NCBI RefSeq assembly: GCF_017744955.1
Contig: NZ_JAGIAG010000001.1
Location: 744,001 to 808,000, forward strand
DNA length: 64,000 nt
DNA from: Dokdonella sp.
GTDB lineage: Bacteria; Pseudomonadota; Gammaproteobacteria; Xanthomonadales; Rhodanobacteraceae
Direction of reading: 5' to 3'
Below, piece after piece: positions 50,163 to 59,115 of the stretch (positions within the stretch are counted from its first letter, which is position 1; each line of letters begins with the position of its first letter). The translations under genes were made by a program, and so were the position numbers. The notes beneath the pieces were generated by a model that worked only from the letters and a program-made list of their open reading frames with translations, was not told where the DNA came from and did not search any database.

Positions 50163-51104
50163 ATGAACATCCGCATCCGGCATCGCCGCCGATACGCCGG
50201 CGCTCGTGTCGGTACGCTCGCCGTCGTGCTGTTCGCCGCCGCGCTGCCGGCTTCCCCGTCGCGAGCGGCCGAGCCCGGGCCCGACGACTGGAACGGGAGC
50301 CTGTCCGGCGGCGCCCTGTTCCAGCCGCAGGCCGATCTGGACGACGGCGGCAAGGTCGGGCGCTCGTCCGCCGCGCTGGCGGTATCCGCGCAGCGCCGGT
50401 TCGGCGCGGGTTTGAGCATCGGCGGCAGCCTGCGCTACGAATACGAGAAATGGGATTTCGACCAGCCCGCGGCGTTCGGCGGCGGTGCGCCGTGGAAGAA
50501 CGTCCGGCGCCTCGGCGTCGCCGTGCAGGTCCGCTCGCGCCTGAACGACCGCTGGGATCTGATCGTCGCGCCGATGGCGCAGTACGCCGGCGAGCAGGAC
50601 GCGAAATCCTCCGACGCGCTGCGCTACGGCAGCGCATTCGCGGTCGCGCGCCAGTTCGGTCCGGACCTGCGGGCCGGCTTCGGCGTGGTCGTCCTGCACG
50701 ACATCGAGAAGAACCGCGTGCTGCCGTATCTGGACGTCTCCTGGAAGATCGACGAGCACTGGCGCCTGGGCAGCGCGAAAGCCGCCATGCCGACCAGCCT
50801 CGGCGCGCTCGAACTGGTCTATCGGCGCGATCCGCGCTGGAGCCTCGGCCTCGGCGCCGGCTTCGGCGACAACCGCTTCCGCCTCGACGAGCACGGGCCG
50901 ATGGCGGGCGGGGTGGTCGAGTCGAAATCGACGCCGCTGTACGCGCACCTGTCGTTCCGTCCCGATCCGGCGCTGAGCCTCGACGCCTATCTCGGCGCGA
51001 CGTTCCGCAACGAGCTGCGCATCGAGCGCAAGGGCCTGCGTGACGTCACGCAGAAGTACGACGCTGCGCCGATCGTCGGTTTCTCGGCGAGCTTCTCGCC
51101 GTGA
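50163..51104 (+). CDS. Outer membrane beta-barrel protein (DUF6268-like)
   Basis: 313 residues. Signal peptide (ending S-R-A-A-E), then alternating beta strands with aromatic girdles (L-R-Y-E-Y-E-K-W-D-F, L-P-Y-L-D-V-S-W-K-I, L-E-L-V-Y-R-R-D-P-R-W-S-L). It fits the family of small uncharacterised barrels annotated as DUF6268. A GAGGAAAG box precedes the ATG. It is divergent from the two-component genes and carries a PmrA-like box upstream, so it may belong to that regulon. It ends F-S-P rather than in an aromatic residue. Confidence 0.7.
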   Translation: MNIRIRHRRRYAGARVGTLAVVLFAAALPASPSRAAEPGPDDWNGSLSGGALFQPQADLDDGGKVGRSSAALAVSAQRRFGAGLSIGGSLRYEYEKWDFDQPAAFGGGAPWKNVRRLGVAVQVRSRLNDRWDLIVAPMAQYAGEQDAKSSDALRYGSAFAVARQFGPDLRAGFGVVVLHDIEKNRVLPYLDVSWKIDEHWRLGSAKAAMPTSLGALELVYRRDPRWSLGLGAGFGDNRFRLDEHGPMAGGVVESKSTPLYAHLSFRPDPALSLDAYLGATFRNELRIERKGLRDVTQKYDAAPIVGFSASFSP

Positions 51105-51117
51105 GGTCCGTCGCAGG

Positions 51118-51780
51118 ATGAACGCCTGGCTGGAAACGCGCGGCGAAATGGCGCGCCGCGACCGTTCGCTGTTCCTCCGCTCGTGGCTGCGCGACCCGCT
51201 GCGCATCGGCAGCGCGTGGCCGTCGGGGCGCGCGCTGGCGCAACGGGTCGCGCGGCACGTCGGCGCCGTCGACGCGCCGGTCGTCGAGCTCGGCGCCGGC
51301 ACCGGCGCGATCACGCGCGCCCTGTTGCGGAGCGGCGTGCCGGAACATCGCCTGGCCTTGATCGAAGCCGATCCGCACTTCGCGCGCGCGTTGCTGTTCC
51401 GCTTTCCGCAGGCGCGCGTGCTGCACATGGACGCTGCCGCGATCGGCGAGGTCGGCCCGTTCTTCGGCCGCGTGCGCGCCGGCGCCTTCGTCAGCGCGGT
51501 GCCGCCGACATCGCTGTCGACGCGGCGCCTGTACGCGCTGCTCGCCAGCGCCTTCCGCCATCACCTGCGCAGTGACGGCGTGTTCTACCAGTTCACCTGT
51601 CTGCCGCGCTGCCCGGTGCCGTCGCGCCTGCTGGCGCGGCTCGGCCTGTGCGCCGAACGCGTCGGCTGGGTCGGCGCGAACCTGCCGCCGGTGGCGGTGT
51701 ATCGCCTGCAGCGCAGCGGCAAGCCGCCCAGCCCGGCCGCGGCGCGGCGGCTCGGCCAATTCGAAGGAGCCGAACGATGA
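51118..51780 (+). CDS. PmtA-like phospholipid N-methyltransferase
   Basis: 220 residues. Preceded by an amphipathic N-terminus (F-L-R-S-W-L-R-D-P-L-R-I-G-S-A-W-P-S-G), then motif I V-V-E-L-G-A-G-T-G-A-I-T, I-E-A-D-P-H-F and S-A-V-P-P-T-S-L, as in the Rhizobium/Rhodobacter PmtA family related to rRNA adenine methylases. The usual reaction is stepwise methylation of phosphatidylethanolamine. The ATG follows GCAGG; the [2Fe-2S] gene overlaps its stop by four bases. Confidence 0.78.
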   Translation: MNAWLETRGEMARRDRSLFLRSWLRDPLRIGSAWPSGRALAQRVARHVGAVDAPVVELGAGTGAITRALLRSGVPEHRLALIEADPHFARALLFRFPQARVLHMDAAAIGEVGPFFGRVRAGAFVSAVPPTSLSTRRLYALLASAFRHHLRSDGVFYQFTCLPRCPVPSRLLARLGLCAERVGWVGANLPPVAVYRLQRSGKPPSPAAARRLGQFEGAER

Positions 51781-52247
51781 TCCGATTGAACGTGAACGGG
51801 CAGATCCATGCGATCGACGTGGAGTCGCATACGCCTCTGTTGCGCGTGCTGCGCGAACGGCTGGGCCTGGACGGCGCGAAGCCGCGCTGCACCGACGCGA
51901 GCTGCAGCGCCTGCATCGTGCAGGTGGACGGACGCGCGCAGCGCGCCTGCGCGATCGACGTGGCCGAGCTGGTCGGTGCGCGGATCGTCACGGTCGAAGG
52001 GCTGGCGGCGAGCGAAGGTCTGGCGGCTGGCGAGCTGCACGCCGTGCAGAAGACCTGGATCGACGAACGCGTGCCGCCGTGCTCCTGCCAGTCCGGTCTG
52101 ATCGTGGCGGCGGCGGCGCTGCTGCAGCACAACGCGTCCCCGAGCGAAGCGGAGGTCGACGCCGCGCTCGGCGCCTGCCGCTGCGCGGCGTATCCGTGCG
52201 CGCGCCGCGCAGTGCTGTCGCTGGCCGAGCGGGTCAACGCCTGGTGA
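51777..52247 (+). CDS. Orphan (2Fe-2S)-binding protein of the xanthine oxidase small-subunit family
   Basis: 156 residues, like the small subunit of isoquinoline 1-oxidoreductase (IorA) and aerobic CO/xanthine dehydrogenases. First cluster: C38-x4-C43-x2-C46-x11-C58, canonical. Second cluster: C102-S-C104 where the family has C-x2-C, then C134-x-C136. No molybdopterin large subunit lies nearby, so the partner is missing or elsewhere. It overlaps the methyltransferase stop (ATGA) and precedes an MFS gene. It may serve a different electron-transfer partner. Confidence 0.8.
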   Translation: MIRLNVNGQIHAIDVESHTPLLRVLRERLGLDGAKPRCTDASCSACIVQVDGRAQRACAIDVAELVGARIVTVEGLAASEGLAAGELHAVQKTWIDERVPPCSCQSGLIVAAAALLQHNASPSEAEVDAALGACRCAAYPCARRAVLSLAERVNAW

Positions 52248-52348
52248 TCGGATGCCGGCGCTTTCCCGCACGGGCGGCGGGCGCGACAAGTCGAGGCGAA
52301 ACTCGGTAAGGTTCGCGGCTGGCCACCGCCGCTGCGACGAACGCCTTC

Positions 52349-53650
52349 ATGTCCGAATCGACTACTGTCCTGCCCGCGTCGGCGGCGCCGACGAACTCCG
52401 CCGGCCGCGTGCTGTTCGCGAGCCTGATCGGCACGACGATCGAGTTCTTCGACTTCTACATCTACGCCACCGCAGCGGTGCTGGTGTTCCCGAAGCTGTT
52501 CTTCCCGGCGTCCGACCCGACCTCGGCCCTGCTGTCCTCGTTCGCCACCTTCGCGCTCGCGTTCTTCGCGCGCCCGATCGGCTCGGCGCTGTTCGGCCAC
52601 TACGGCGACCGCGTCGGGCGCAAGGCGACCCTGGTCGCCGCGCTGCTGACGATGGGATTGTCGACGGTGGTGATCGGCCTCCTGCCGACCTACGAATCGA
52701 TCGGCCTGCTGGCGCCGCTGCTGCTGATGCTGTGCCGCGTCGGCCAGGGCCTCGGCCTCGGCGGCGAATGGGGCGGCGCGGTGCTGCTGGCGACCGAGAA
52801 CGCGCCGCCCGGCAAACGTGCGTGGTACGGCATGTTTCCGCAGCTCGGGGCGCCGATCGGATTTCTCTGTTCGAGCGGCGTGTTCCTGCTGCTGACCGAT
52901 TTCCTCGACGACGCGCAGTTCTTCGCCTGGGGGTGGCGCATTCCGTTCCTGGCCAGCGCGCTGCTGGTCGGCGTCGGGCTGTACGTGCGTCTGAAGCTGA
53001 CCGAGACGCCGGCCTTCCTGCGCGCGATCGAGAACGAGGAGCGCGTACGTCTGCCGATCGCGACGGTCTGTACGCAGCATTGGCGGCCGCTCGCAATCGG
53101 CACCTTCGCCGCACTGGCGACCTTCGTGCTGTTCTATCTGATGACGGTGTTCGCGCTGTCCTGGGGTACCAGCGCGCTGCACTATCCGCGCAAGGATTTT
53201 CTGTTGTTGCAGATGGTCGCGATGCTCGCGTTCGCGATCGGAATTCCGCTCTCGGCGGTATTCGCCGACCGCCGCGGGCGGCGCGCGATGCTGCTGATCG
53301 CGACGTGCGCGATCTTCGCGTTCGGCCCGTTGTTCGCACAGATGTTCGTGGCCGGCGAGCCGGCCCGGGTCACCGCGTTTCTCGCGCTCGGCTTGTTCCT
53401 GATGGGGCTGACCTACGGTCCGCTCGGTACCGCGCTGGCGGAACTGTTCCCGACCGCGGTGCGCTACACCGGCGCCTCGCTGGCCTTCAACCTGGCCGGC
53501 ATCCTCGGCGCTTCGCTGGCGCCGTATGCGGCGACCTGGCTCGCCGCGCGCCATGGTGTGCAGGCGGTCGGCTGGTATCTCAGTGCGGCGGCGCTGCTCA
53601 CCGCCGCGGCATTGCTCGCGATGCGCCGAACGCCGGAGCCTTCGACCTAG
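52349..53650 (+). CDS. MFS transporter of the metabolite:H+ symporter (MHS) family
   Basis: 433 residues, twelve helices. I-G-T-T-I-E-F-F-D-F-Y-I-Y-A-T-A-A, H-Y-G-D-R-V-G-R-K (motif A), G-E-W-G-G-A-V-L-L-A-T-E-N-A-P and L-T-E-T-P-A-F place it with ShiA/KgtP/ProP. Substrates in that family include shikimate, 2-oxoglutarate, citrate and proline/betaine; which applies is not decidable. It follows the [2Fe-2S] gene by 101 bp, a gap with no clear promoter. Confidence 0.9.
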   Translation: MSESTTVLPASAAPTNSAGRVLFASLIGTTIEFFDFYIYATAAVLVFPKLFFPASDPTSALLSSFATFALAFFARPIGSALFGHYGDRVGRKATLVAALLTMGLSTVVIGLLPTYESIGLLAPLLLMLCRVGQGLGLGGEWGGAVLLATENAPPGKRAWYGMFPQLGAPIGFLCSSGVFLLLTDFLDDAQFFAWGWRIPFLASALLVGVGLYVRLKLTETPAFLRAIENEERVRLPIATVCTQHWRPLAIGTFAALATFVLFYLMTVFALSWGTSALHYPRKDFLLLQMVAMLAFAIGIPLSAVFADRRGRRAMLLIATCAIFAFGPLFAQMFVAGEPARVTAFLALGLFLMGLTYGPLGTALAELFPTAVRYTGASLAFNLAGILGASLAPYAATWLAARHGVQAVGWYLSAAALLTAAALLAMRRTPEPST

Positions 53651-53853
53651 CGATCCGCATCATGGAGATCTGACGGCCGCGCCACTTGCCTGCGGCCGCG
53701 CAGCGCGTCACACGGGAAGTCCGTCGGCGACGATCAGGTCGTGCCTCGAGCCATCGGGCGGTGCGCAGATGCGGCTTTACGCATTGGGATTTCCCCCGCG
53801 CTTCTGCGTAGAAGCTGGGGCCCGGCGCCTTCCGCGCCGCACGGAGCCGTCCC

Positions 53854-54900
53854 ATGAATCCGTTCCGCCCGCATCGCGTCGTCGCCGCCGCGCTGTTTTG
53901 CACGGCCATCTCCGCCGCGGCCGCGCCCGACAGCGGCGACCGATATCGCGTCACCACCCAGATGAAGATGGCCGGCATGTCGATGCCGGGCAAGCCGGTC
54001 GACGTCTGCACCGCCCGCGCCAACCCGGTCAGCGAGCAGGCGATTCCGAAGGACAAGGATTGCGAGGTGCAGAACTTCCGCATCGACGGCAGCAAGGCCT
54101 CGTACCACATCGTGTGCACCGGCAAGAACGCGATGAGCGGCGACGGTGAGATGGAGACGCTGCCCGACGGCTATCGCGGCAGCATGAAGGCGCAGGTGCA
54201 GGGCCAGTCGATCACGATGAGCTACGAAGGCAAGCGCATCGGCGGCTGCGACTACGCGACCGAATCGCCGGAGGCGATGGGCAAGGCGATGACGGCGCAG
54301 GCCTGCGAAGCGCAGCTGGGTTCGCCCGTGTCGTATTCGATGTATGTCGGCCCGAAGGCGGCTTGTCCGACCTACAAGGCGAAGTTCTGCGCGAACGTCA
54401 ATCGCACCGCGGAGCAAGCCGTCGATCCGGCTCGCTTCGCCGAAACTGACCGTACGCTCGGCGCGGCCATCTGGCCGGCGATCGAAGGCTGCGGCGGTTC
54501 GCGTACGGCGATCCTGGCCAAGGCGTGCGGCCGCGCGGAATCGGGCGGCGATCTGGATTTCGTCGGCGACTACTGTCCCGACCTCGCGCCGCGCCACTGC
54601 GCCGATGCCGATCCGAACCGCAGCGGCCGCTTCCTCGTGCGCCACTGTGGCGATCGCGCGCGTGCGCTGGCCGCACAGCAGTGCGAAGGGCGCGGCTACA
54701 CGGCGATGCAGTCCTCGCCGTATCGCGGTTTCTGCCACAGCTACGCGGCCGAACGCCTGCGCGAGCGCAATGCCGGCACGCAAGGGCAGCCTGCGAACGA
54801 TGCAAGCGCGACAGCGCCGGCCGCGCACGACGCGCCGGCGAAGAAGCCGTCGCTCGGCGACCGCTTCAAGGCGCTCAAGGATCGCCTCGGCGGCGGCTGA
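53854..54900 (+). CDS. DUF3617 exported protein
   Basis: 348 residues. Signal peptide (A-I-S-A-A-A-A), then the DUF3617 pattern: Y-R-V-T-T-Q-M-K-M-A-G-M-S-M-P-G, C near K-D-C-E-V, S-Y-H-I-V-C-x-G, and G-D-G-E-M-x-x-x-x-x-G-Y-R-G. A second, Cys-rich half (eight or more Cys, C-P-D-L, H-C-A-D-A-D) may form disulfides. A basic/Ala tail ends L-K-D-R-L-G-G-G. Function unknown. It lies one base before the DD-carboxypeptidase gene, so the two are probably co-transcribed. The 203-bp gap upstream holds only a weak 6-bp hairpin near 53798. Confidence 0.7.
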   Translation: MNPFRPHRVVAAALFCTAISAAAAPDSGDRYRVTTQMKMAGMSMPGKPVDVCTARANPVSEQAIPKDKDCEVQNFRIDGSKASYHIVCTGKNAMSGDGEMETLPDGYRGSMKAQVQGQSITMSYEGKRIGGCDYATESPEAMGKAMTAQACEAQLGSPVSYSMYVGPKAACPTYKAKFCANVNRTAEQAVDPARFAETDRTLGAAIWPAIEGCGGSRTAILAKACGRAESGGDLDFVGDYCPDLAPRHCADADPNRSGRFLVRHCGDRARALAAQQCEGRGYTAMQSSPYRGFCHSYAAERLRERNAGTQGQPANDASATAPAAHDAPAKKPSLGDRFKALKDRLGGG

Positions 54901-54901
54901 G

Positions 54902-55732
54902 ATGCGCCGCATCGTCGTCGTGCTCGCGTTGCTCGCCTGCGCCTGCGCGCATGCACAGGCGCAGGGGGATCGCGCACCGGTCGACGCCTATCCCGACGTC
55001 GCTGCGGCGTACTGGGTCGAGCTCGACGGTCGACCGCTATGGGCCGGACGTGCCGATGCGCGCCTGCCGATGGCCAGCCTGGCCAAGCTGATGACCGCAT
55101 TGGTTGCGGTCGAGCAGGGCGGCCTCGATGCGTGGGCCGAGGTCTCCGTCGCCGCGGCGGCGGAGACCGGCACGCGCATCGGCCTGCGTCGTGGCGAGCG
55201 CGTCGCTCGGCGCGACCTGCTGCTCGCTGCGATGGTGCGTTCGGCCAACGATGCCTGCCGCGCGCTCGCCGACGCCGTCGGCGCCGTGATCGACGCGCGC
55301 GATCCGACCGGTGCGTTCGTCGCGCGCATGAACATGCGCGCCGCCACGCTCGGCATGACGAACACTCACTACGCCAACCCCTGCGGTCACGACGATGCCG
55401 CGCAGTACGCCAGCGCGCGCGACCTCGCCGTACTGGCGCGCGCGGTACTGGCCGAGCCGTCGCTCGCCGACGCCGCGCAGCGGCGCGAGCTGCGCTTCGC
55501 GACCCGGGCGGGACGCGTGCTGTCCGCGCGCACGACGAACGCGCTGCTCGACGGTCTCGCCGGCGCACGCGGCCTCAAGACCGGCACCACGACCGCCGCC
55601 GGTCGCTGCCTCGTCGCCGTCGTCGATCGCGACGGGCATCGCGTGCTGGCCGTGCTGCTGCACGCGCCGGAGCGCTGGTGGGACAGCGTCGGGCTCGTCG
55701 AGCTGGCGTTCGAGGCGTCGAACGAGCGCTGA
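54902..55732 (+). CDS. D-alanyl-D-alanine carboxypeptidase, peptidase S11 family
   Basis: 276 residues. Signal peptide (A-C-A-H-A-Q-A), then S59-L-A-K62 (SxxK), S114-A-N116 (SxN) and K226-T-G (KTG), the three penicillin-binding motifs. It trims the terminal D-Ala of peptidoglycan in the periplasm. It lacks the C-terminal beta domain and amphipathic anchor of DacA-type PBP5, so it is a short soluble form. Its TGA overlaps the ATG of the TPR membrane protein. Confidence 0.9.
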   Translation: MRRIVVVLALLACACAHAQAQGDRAPVDAYPDVAAAYWVELDGRPLWAGRADARLPMASLAKLMTALVAVEQGGLDAWAEVSVAAAAETGTRIGLRRGERVARRDLLLAAMVRSANDACRALADAVGAVIDARDPTGAFVARMNMRAATLGMTNTHYANPCGHDDAAQYASARDLAVLARAVLAEPSLADAAQRRELRFATRAGRVLSARTTNALLDGLAGARGLKTGTTTAAGRCLVAVVDRDGHRVLAVLLHAPERWWDSVGLVELAFEASNER

Positions 55733-57081
55733 TGCGCACCTCGCACGCGATCGCGATCCTTCTCCTCGCCGTACTGCTCGCCTATGCGAACGCGTTCGGC
55801 GCGGCGTACCAGTTCGACGATTTCGCCGCGATCCTCGCCAACCCGGCGACGCAAAGCCTCGCCGGCTGGTGGCAGGCGCTGCCCGGCATCCGCCCGCTGC
55901 TGAAACTGAGCTATGCGCTGACGGCCGAACTCGGCGGCGGCACGATCGCGGTGCACGCGACCAACATCGCGATCCACGCGGCCAACGCGTGTCTGCTGTG
56001 GGCGCTGTGGCGGCGCTGGCTGCCGCGGCTGGCGCCGACGCTCGAACGCGTCGATCTGGCGGCCTTGCTCGGCGCCTTGCTGTTCGCGCTGCATCCCGCG
56101 GCGACCGAGGCCATCACGTACGCGAGCGGGCGCTCGATCTCGCTCGCGGCCGCACTCGGACTCGCCGCGTTACTTGCCGACGACGTCGCACGTGCGCAGT
56201 CGTCGCACCGCGTGCTGGCCTGGGTTGGTCCCGCACTGTTCGCCCTTGCACTGGCCGTGCGCGAAACCGCGCTGGTGATTCCGGCGATACCGCTGCTGCG
56301 CGCGTGGGCGTGCGGAGAATCGCTGCGCGTCGAGCTTCGGCGATCGCACCGCTACGCGTATGTGCTGATCGCGGCTGCGCTCGCCGCCATCGTGACGCCG
56401 GGCTATCACGTGTTCTTCGGCGTCAGCTTCGCGACGCGCGATCTCGCCGCGCAGGCGATGAGTCAGGTGCTCGCGCACGGCTATCTGATCTCCCATCCGC
56501 TGATCGGTCGCACCAATGTCGATCCCGATCTGCGCGTGCCGGCGGCGTGGTCGCCGACGCTGAGCGCGTGCGCGTTGCTGCTCGGTGCGCTCGTCGCAGC
56601 GATGCTGCTCGCGCGTCGTCGCCGGCCGTGGCTGGCATTCGCGATCGGCTGGTACTTCCTGCAGCTCGCACCGGCCAATTCGCTGCTGCCGCGGCTCGAT
56701 CTCGCCAACGATCGCCATCTCTATCTCGCCCTGGCGGGGCCCGCGCTGGCGCTGGCGTGCGTGCTCGTGCGTCTACGGGCGCGCAGGCTCGCCGGCGCGG
56801 CGGCGGCACTCGCGCTGTGCACGACGCTCGCGCTCGCGACGCTTCATCGCAACGCCGACTATCGCAGCGAGACGGCGTTGTGGCGGGCGACCGTGCGCGA
56901 CTCGCCGCACAAGTCGCGCGCATGGCTCAATCTCGGCTATGCCCATCGCCTCGACGGCGACCTCGTGGAGGCGGCGGCGGCCTATCGCTGTGCATTGCTG
57001 CTCGACCCGGCGAACGCGCAAGCCGCCGTCGACCTGGATCTCGTCGCGCCGAACGACCGCCTGCCTGGGACATGTCCGTGA
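55732..57081 (+). CDS. Polytopic membrane protein with C-terminal TPR, glycosyltransferase-39-like
   Basis: 449 residues. About ten membrane helices with a first periplasmic loop Y-Q-F-D-D-F (an acidic pair as in GT-C glycosyltransferases and TMTC/O-mannosyltransferase relatives), a H-A-T-N-I-A-I-H-A-A-N-A motif, L-N-D-R-H-L-Y-L and a TPR unit at the end (W-L-N-L-G-Y-A-H-R-L-D-G-D-L-x-x-A). These are hallmarks of the bacterial TMTC-like group that may mannosylate or modify exported proteins. No donor is known. Translation is coupled to the DD-carboxypeptidase. Confidence 0.7.
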   Translation: MRTSHAIAILLLAVLLAYANAFGAAYQFDDFAAILANPATQSLAGWWQALPGIRPLLKLSYALTAELGGGTIAVHATNIAIHAANACLLWALWRRWLPRLAPTLERVDLAALLGALLFALHPAATEAITYASGRSISLAAALGLAALLADDVARAQSSHRVLAWVGPALFALALAVRETALVIPAIPLLRAWACGESLRVELRRSHRYAYVLIAAALAAIVTPGYHVFFGVSFATRDLAAQAMSQVLAHGYLISHPLIGRTNVDPDLRVPAAWSPTLSACALLLGALVAAMLLARRRRPWLAFAIGWYFLQLAPANSLLPRLDLANDRHLYLALAGPALALACVLVRLRARRLAGAAAALALCTTLALATLHRNADYRSETALWRATVRDSPHKSRAWLNLGYAHRLDGDLVEAAAAYRCALLLDPANAQAAVDLDLVAPNDRLPGTCP

Positions 57082-57150
57082 GAGGATCGAACGCGACGAC
57101 ATCGTGTCGACGATCGCTGTGTCCACGAGCGGATGGTCGGAGTGAACCGC

Positions 57151-59055
57151 TCAGCCGCGCGTGGCCTTGTTCGCGAGCAGCCGGCGCAGCTCTTCCTTCT
57201 CCTCGTCGGAGAGTGCTCCCTCCGCCTGCCTGCGCGTGAGGTCGTCGCGGCGCTGGCGCGTGGTCTGCCGTTCGAGCTGCACGATCGCGTCGAGCAGTTC
57301 CGCGCGCGCTTCCTCCTCGCCGCCGGGGAATTCGACCACGGCGAGTTTCTGCAGCGCCTTGGCTTCCTCGCGTTCGGCGTAGTGCTCGAGCAGGGCGCCG
57401 GTGGTGACGTCCGGTCGCGCGCGGCAGAAGCCGATCAGTTCGATCAGCAGCGGAATGCCGGGCTGGCGCAGCTCGGCGAACGTCCATGGCGGTTCGATCG
57501 CGCCGGCCAGCGACGGCCGTTGCACCAGCAAGGTGATCGCCGCGCGGACCAGCGAGCGCTGTTGCGGGCGCGCGGGGCGATTGGCGCTCGGAGGCGCGGT
57601 GTCGCCGTTCGAGACGGCCGTCTTCACGCCGCTGATGCGTTCGAGCTCGGCGTACATCAGGTCGCGGAAAGCGCCATCCGGAATCTGCCCGAGCAGCGGC
57701 CGCGCGCGTTCCGCCAGGCGCGCCTTGCCGTCGAGGCTGGCGAGGTTGACGTCCTTGCCGAGCTCGCCGAACAGGAATTCGCTGAGCGGCGTCGCCTGCT
57801 TCAGGCGCTGCTCGAAACCGGCGAGTCCTTCCTTGCGCACCAGCGAGTCCGGGTCTTCGCCGTCGGGCAGGAACAGGAACAATGCCTGGCGTCCGTCGCG
57901 CATGCGCGGCAATACCGATTCGACCGCGCGCCACGCCGCCTGGCGACCCGCGCGGTCGCCGTCGAAGCAGAAATAGACGTCGGCGCACTGGCGGAACAGG
58001 ATCTCGGCGTGATCGCGCGTGGTCGCGGTGCCGAGCGTCGCCACCGCCTGCGTGACGCCGAACTGATGCAGGCTGATCACGTCCATGTAGCCCTCGACGA
58101 CGATCAGGCGCGGGATCTTCGCGTGCGCCTCGCGTACCTGCCACAAGCCGAACAGTTCGCGACCCTTGTGGAACAGCGGCGTCTCGGGTGAATTCAGATA
58201 CTTCGGGCCTTCGCCCTTGCGCGCGTGGTCGCCGGCGCGCCCGTCCTGCGCGCCTTCCGCAGCGGCGTCGTTCCCGCGAACGCGGGCATCGGAGGAAAGG
58301 GGCGAATCGGGTTCGCGCGCCCTCGCGGATGAAGACGTCTCCTGGGGGCCTGCGGAAACCGGAGCACTGTCGTCGCCGCCGGATTTCGCTTTCGGCTTGG
58401 TCAGGATTCTGCCGCCGAACGCGATCGTGCGGCCGCGCCGATCGAGGATCGGAAACATCACGCGGTCGCGGAAGCGGTCGTATTTTCCGCCGCGCTCGCC
58501 GCTGGTCAGCATGCCGGTCTTCTCGAGCAGGGCGATGCGCTGTGCGCTGGTGCCGAGCGCGTTCTTCAGCGCATCCCAGCCGTCGGGCGCGTAGCCGAGC
58601 TGGAAGCGCGAGAGGATCGTCGGGTCGAGCCCGCGTTCGGCGAAGTAGGCTCGCGCGGTTTCGTTCGCGTCGAGCTGGCGGCGATAGAACCTGGTCGCCG
58701 CGTCGAGCAGGTCGTACAGATCGGTGGCGTCTTCACGCGGCGCCGCGCGGCCGCCTTCGTACGGCACCTTCAGGCCGGCGCGGCTGGCCAGCTCCTCGAC
58801 CGCGTCGGGAAACTCGAGGCGGTCGTAGTTCATCAGGAAGCCGATCGCACTGCCGTGCGCGCCGCAGCCGAAGCAGTGATAGAACTGCTTGGCCGGACTG
58901 ACCGTGAACGACGGCGAGCGCTCGTCGTGGAACGGACAACGCGCGGACCAGTCGCGCCCGGCCTTCTTCAGCTGGATGCGTTCCTGGATCACGTCGACGA
59001 TGTCGACGCGCGCGAGCAGGTCGTCGATGAATTTTTCGGGGATGCGGCCGGCCAT
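57151..59055 (-). CDS. dnaG: DNA primase DnaG with in-frame repeat insertion
   Basis: 634 residues. CHC2 zinc finger (C-P-F-H-D-E-R-S-P-S-F and C-F-G-C-G), RNA-polymerase/toprim core with V-E-G-Y-M-D-V-I-S-L and C-F-D-G-D-R-A-G, and a C-terminal DnaB-binding domain. It makes RNA primers for replication. Residues about 216-283, between G-G-R-I-L and P-K-Y-L-N-S-P-E, are an insertion of about 65 residues not expected in primases, encoded by a repeat element (58208-58410). The ATG at 59055 gives M-A-G-R-I-P. It lies downstream of rpsU and yqeY, the conserved macromolecular-synthesis group. Confidence 0.96.
   Translation of the reverse strand: MAGRIPEKFIDDLLARVDIVDVIQERIQLKKAGRDWSARCPFHDERSPSFTVSPAKQFYHCFGCGAHGSAIGFLMNYDRLEFPDAVEELASRAGLKVPYEGGRAAPREDATDLYDLLDAATRFYRRQLDANETARAYFAERGLDPTILSRFQLGYAPDGWDALKNALGTSAQRIALLEKTGMLTSGERGGKYDRFRDRVMFPILDRRGRTIAFGGRILTKPKAKSGGDDSAPVSAGPQETSSSARAREPDSPLSSDARVRGNDAAAEGAQDGRAGDHARKGEGPKYLNSPETPLFHKGRELFGLWQVREAHAKIPRLIVVEGYMDVISLHQFGVTQAVATLGTATTRDHAEILFRQCADVYFCFDGDRAGRQAAWRAVESVLPRMRDGRQALFLFLPDGEDPDSLVRKEGLAGFEQRLKQATPLSEFLFGELGKDVNLASLDGKARLAERARPLLGQIPDGAFRDLMYAELERISGVKTAVSNGDTAPPSANRPARPQQRSLVRAAITLLVQRPSLAGAIEPPWTFAELRQPGIPLLIELIGFCRARPDVTTGALLEHYAEREEAKALQKLAVVEFPGGEEEARAELLDAIVQLERQTTRQRRDDLTRRQAEGALSDEEKEELRRLLANKATRG
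58208..58410 (-). repeat. REP-like element inserted in frame in dnaG
   Basis: The core 58266-58290 matches the arm at 9921-9945 in 21 of 25 bases and keeps its own CCCGCG-AA-CGCGGG hairpin. In the dnaG frame it reads S-D-A-R-V-R-G-N-D-A, the peptide such elements typically encode. Flanking sequence of the insertion is Ser/Ala/Glu/Asp-rich. The frame is uninterrupted, so primase is presumably functional with a loop extension before the toprim domain. Confidence 0.8.
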
Positions 59056-59115
59056 GAGCCCAGGATGATGCCATGCGGCGGCCCGTCGGCGGGCTGCCGC
59101 AGCGGGCATCAGTCC

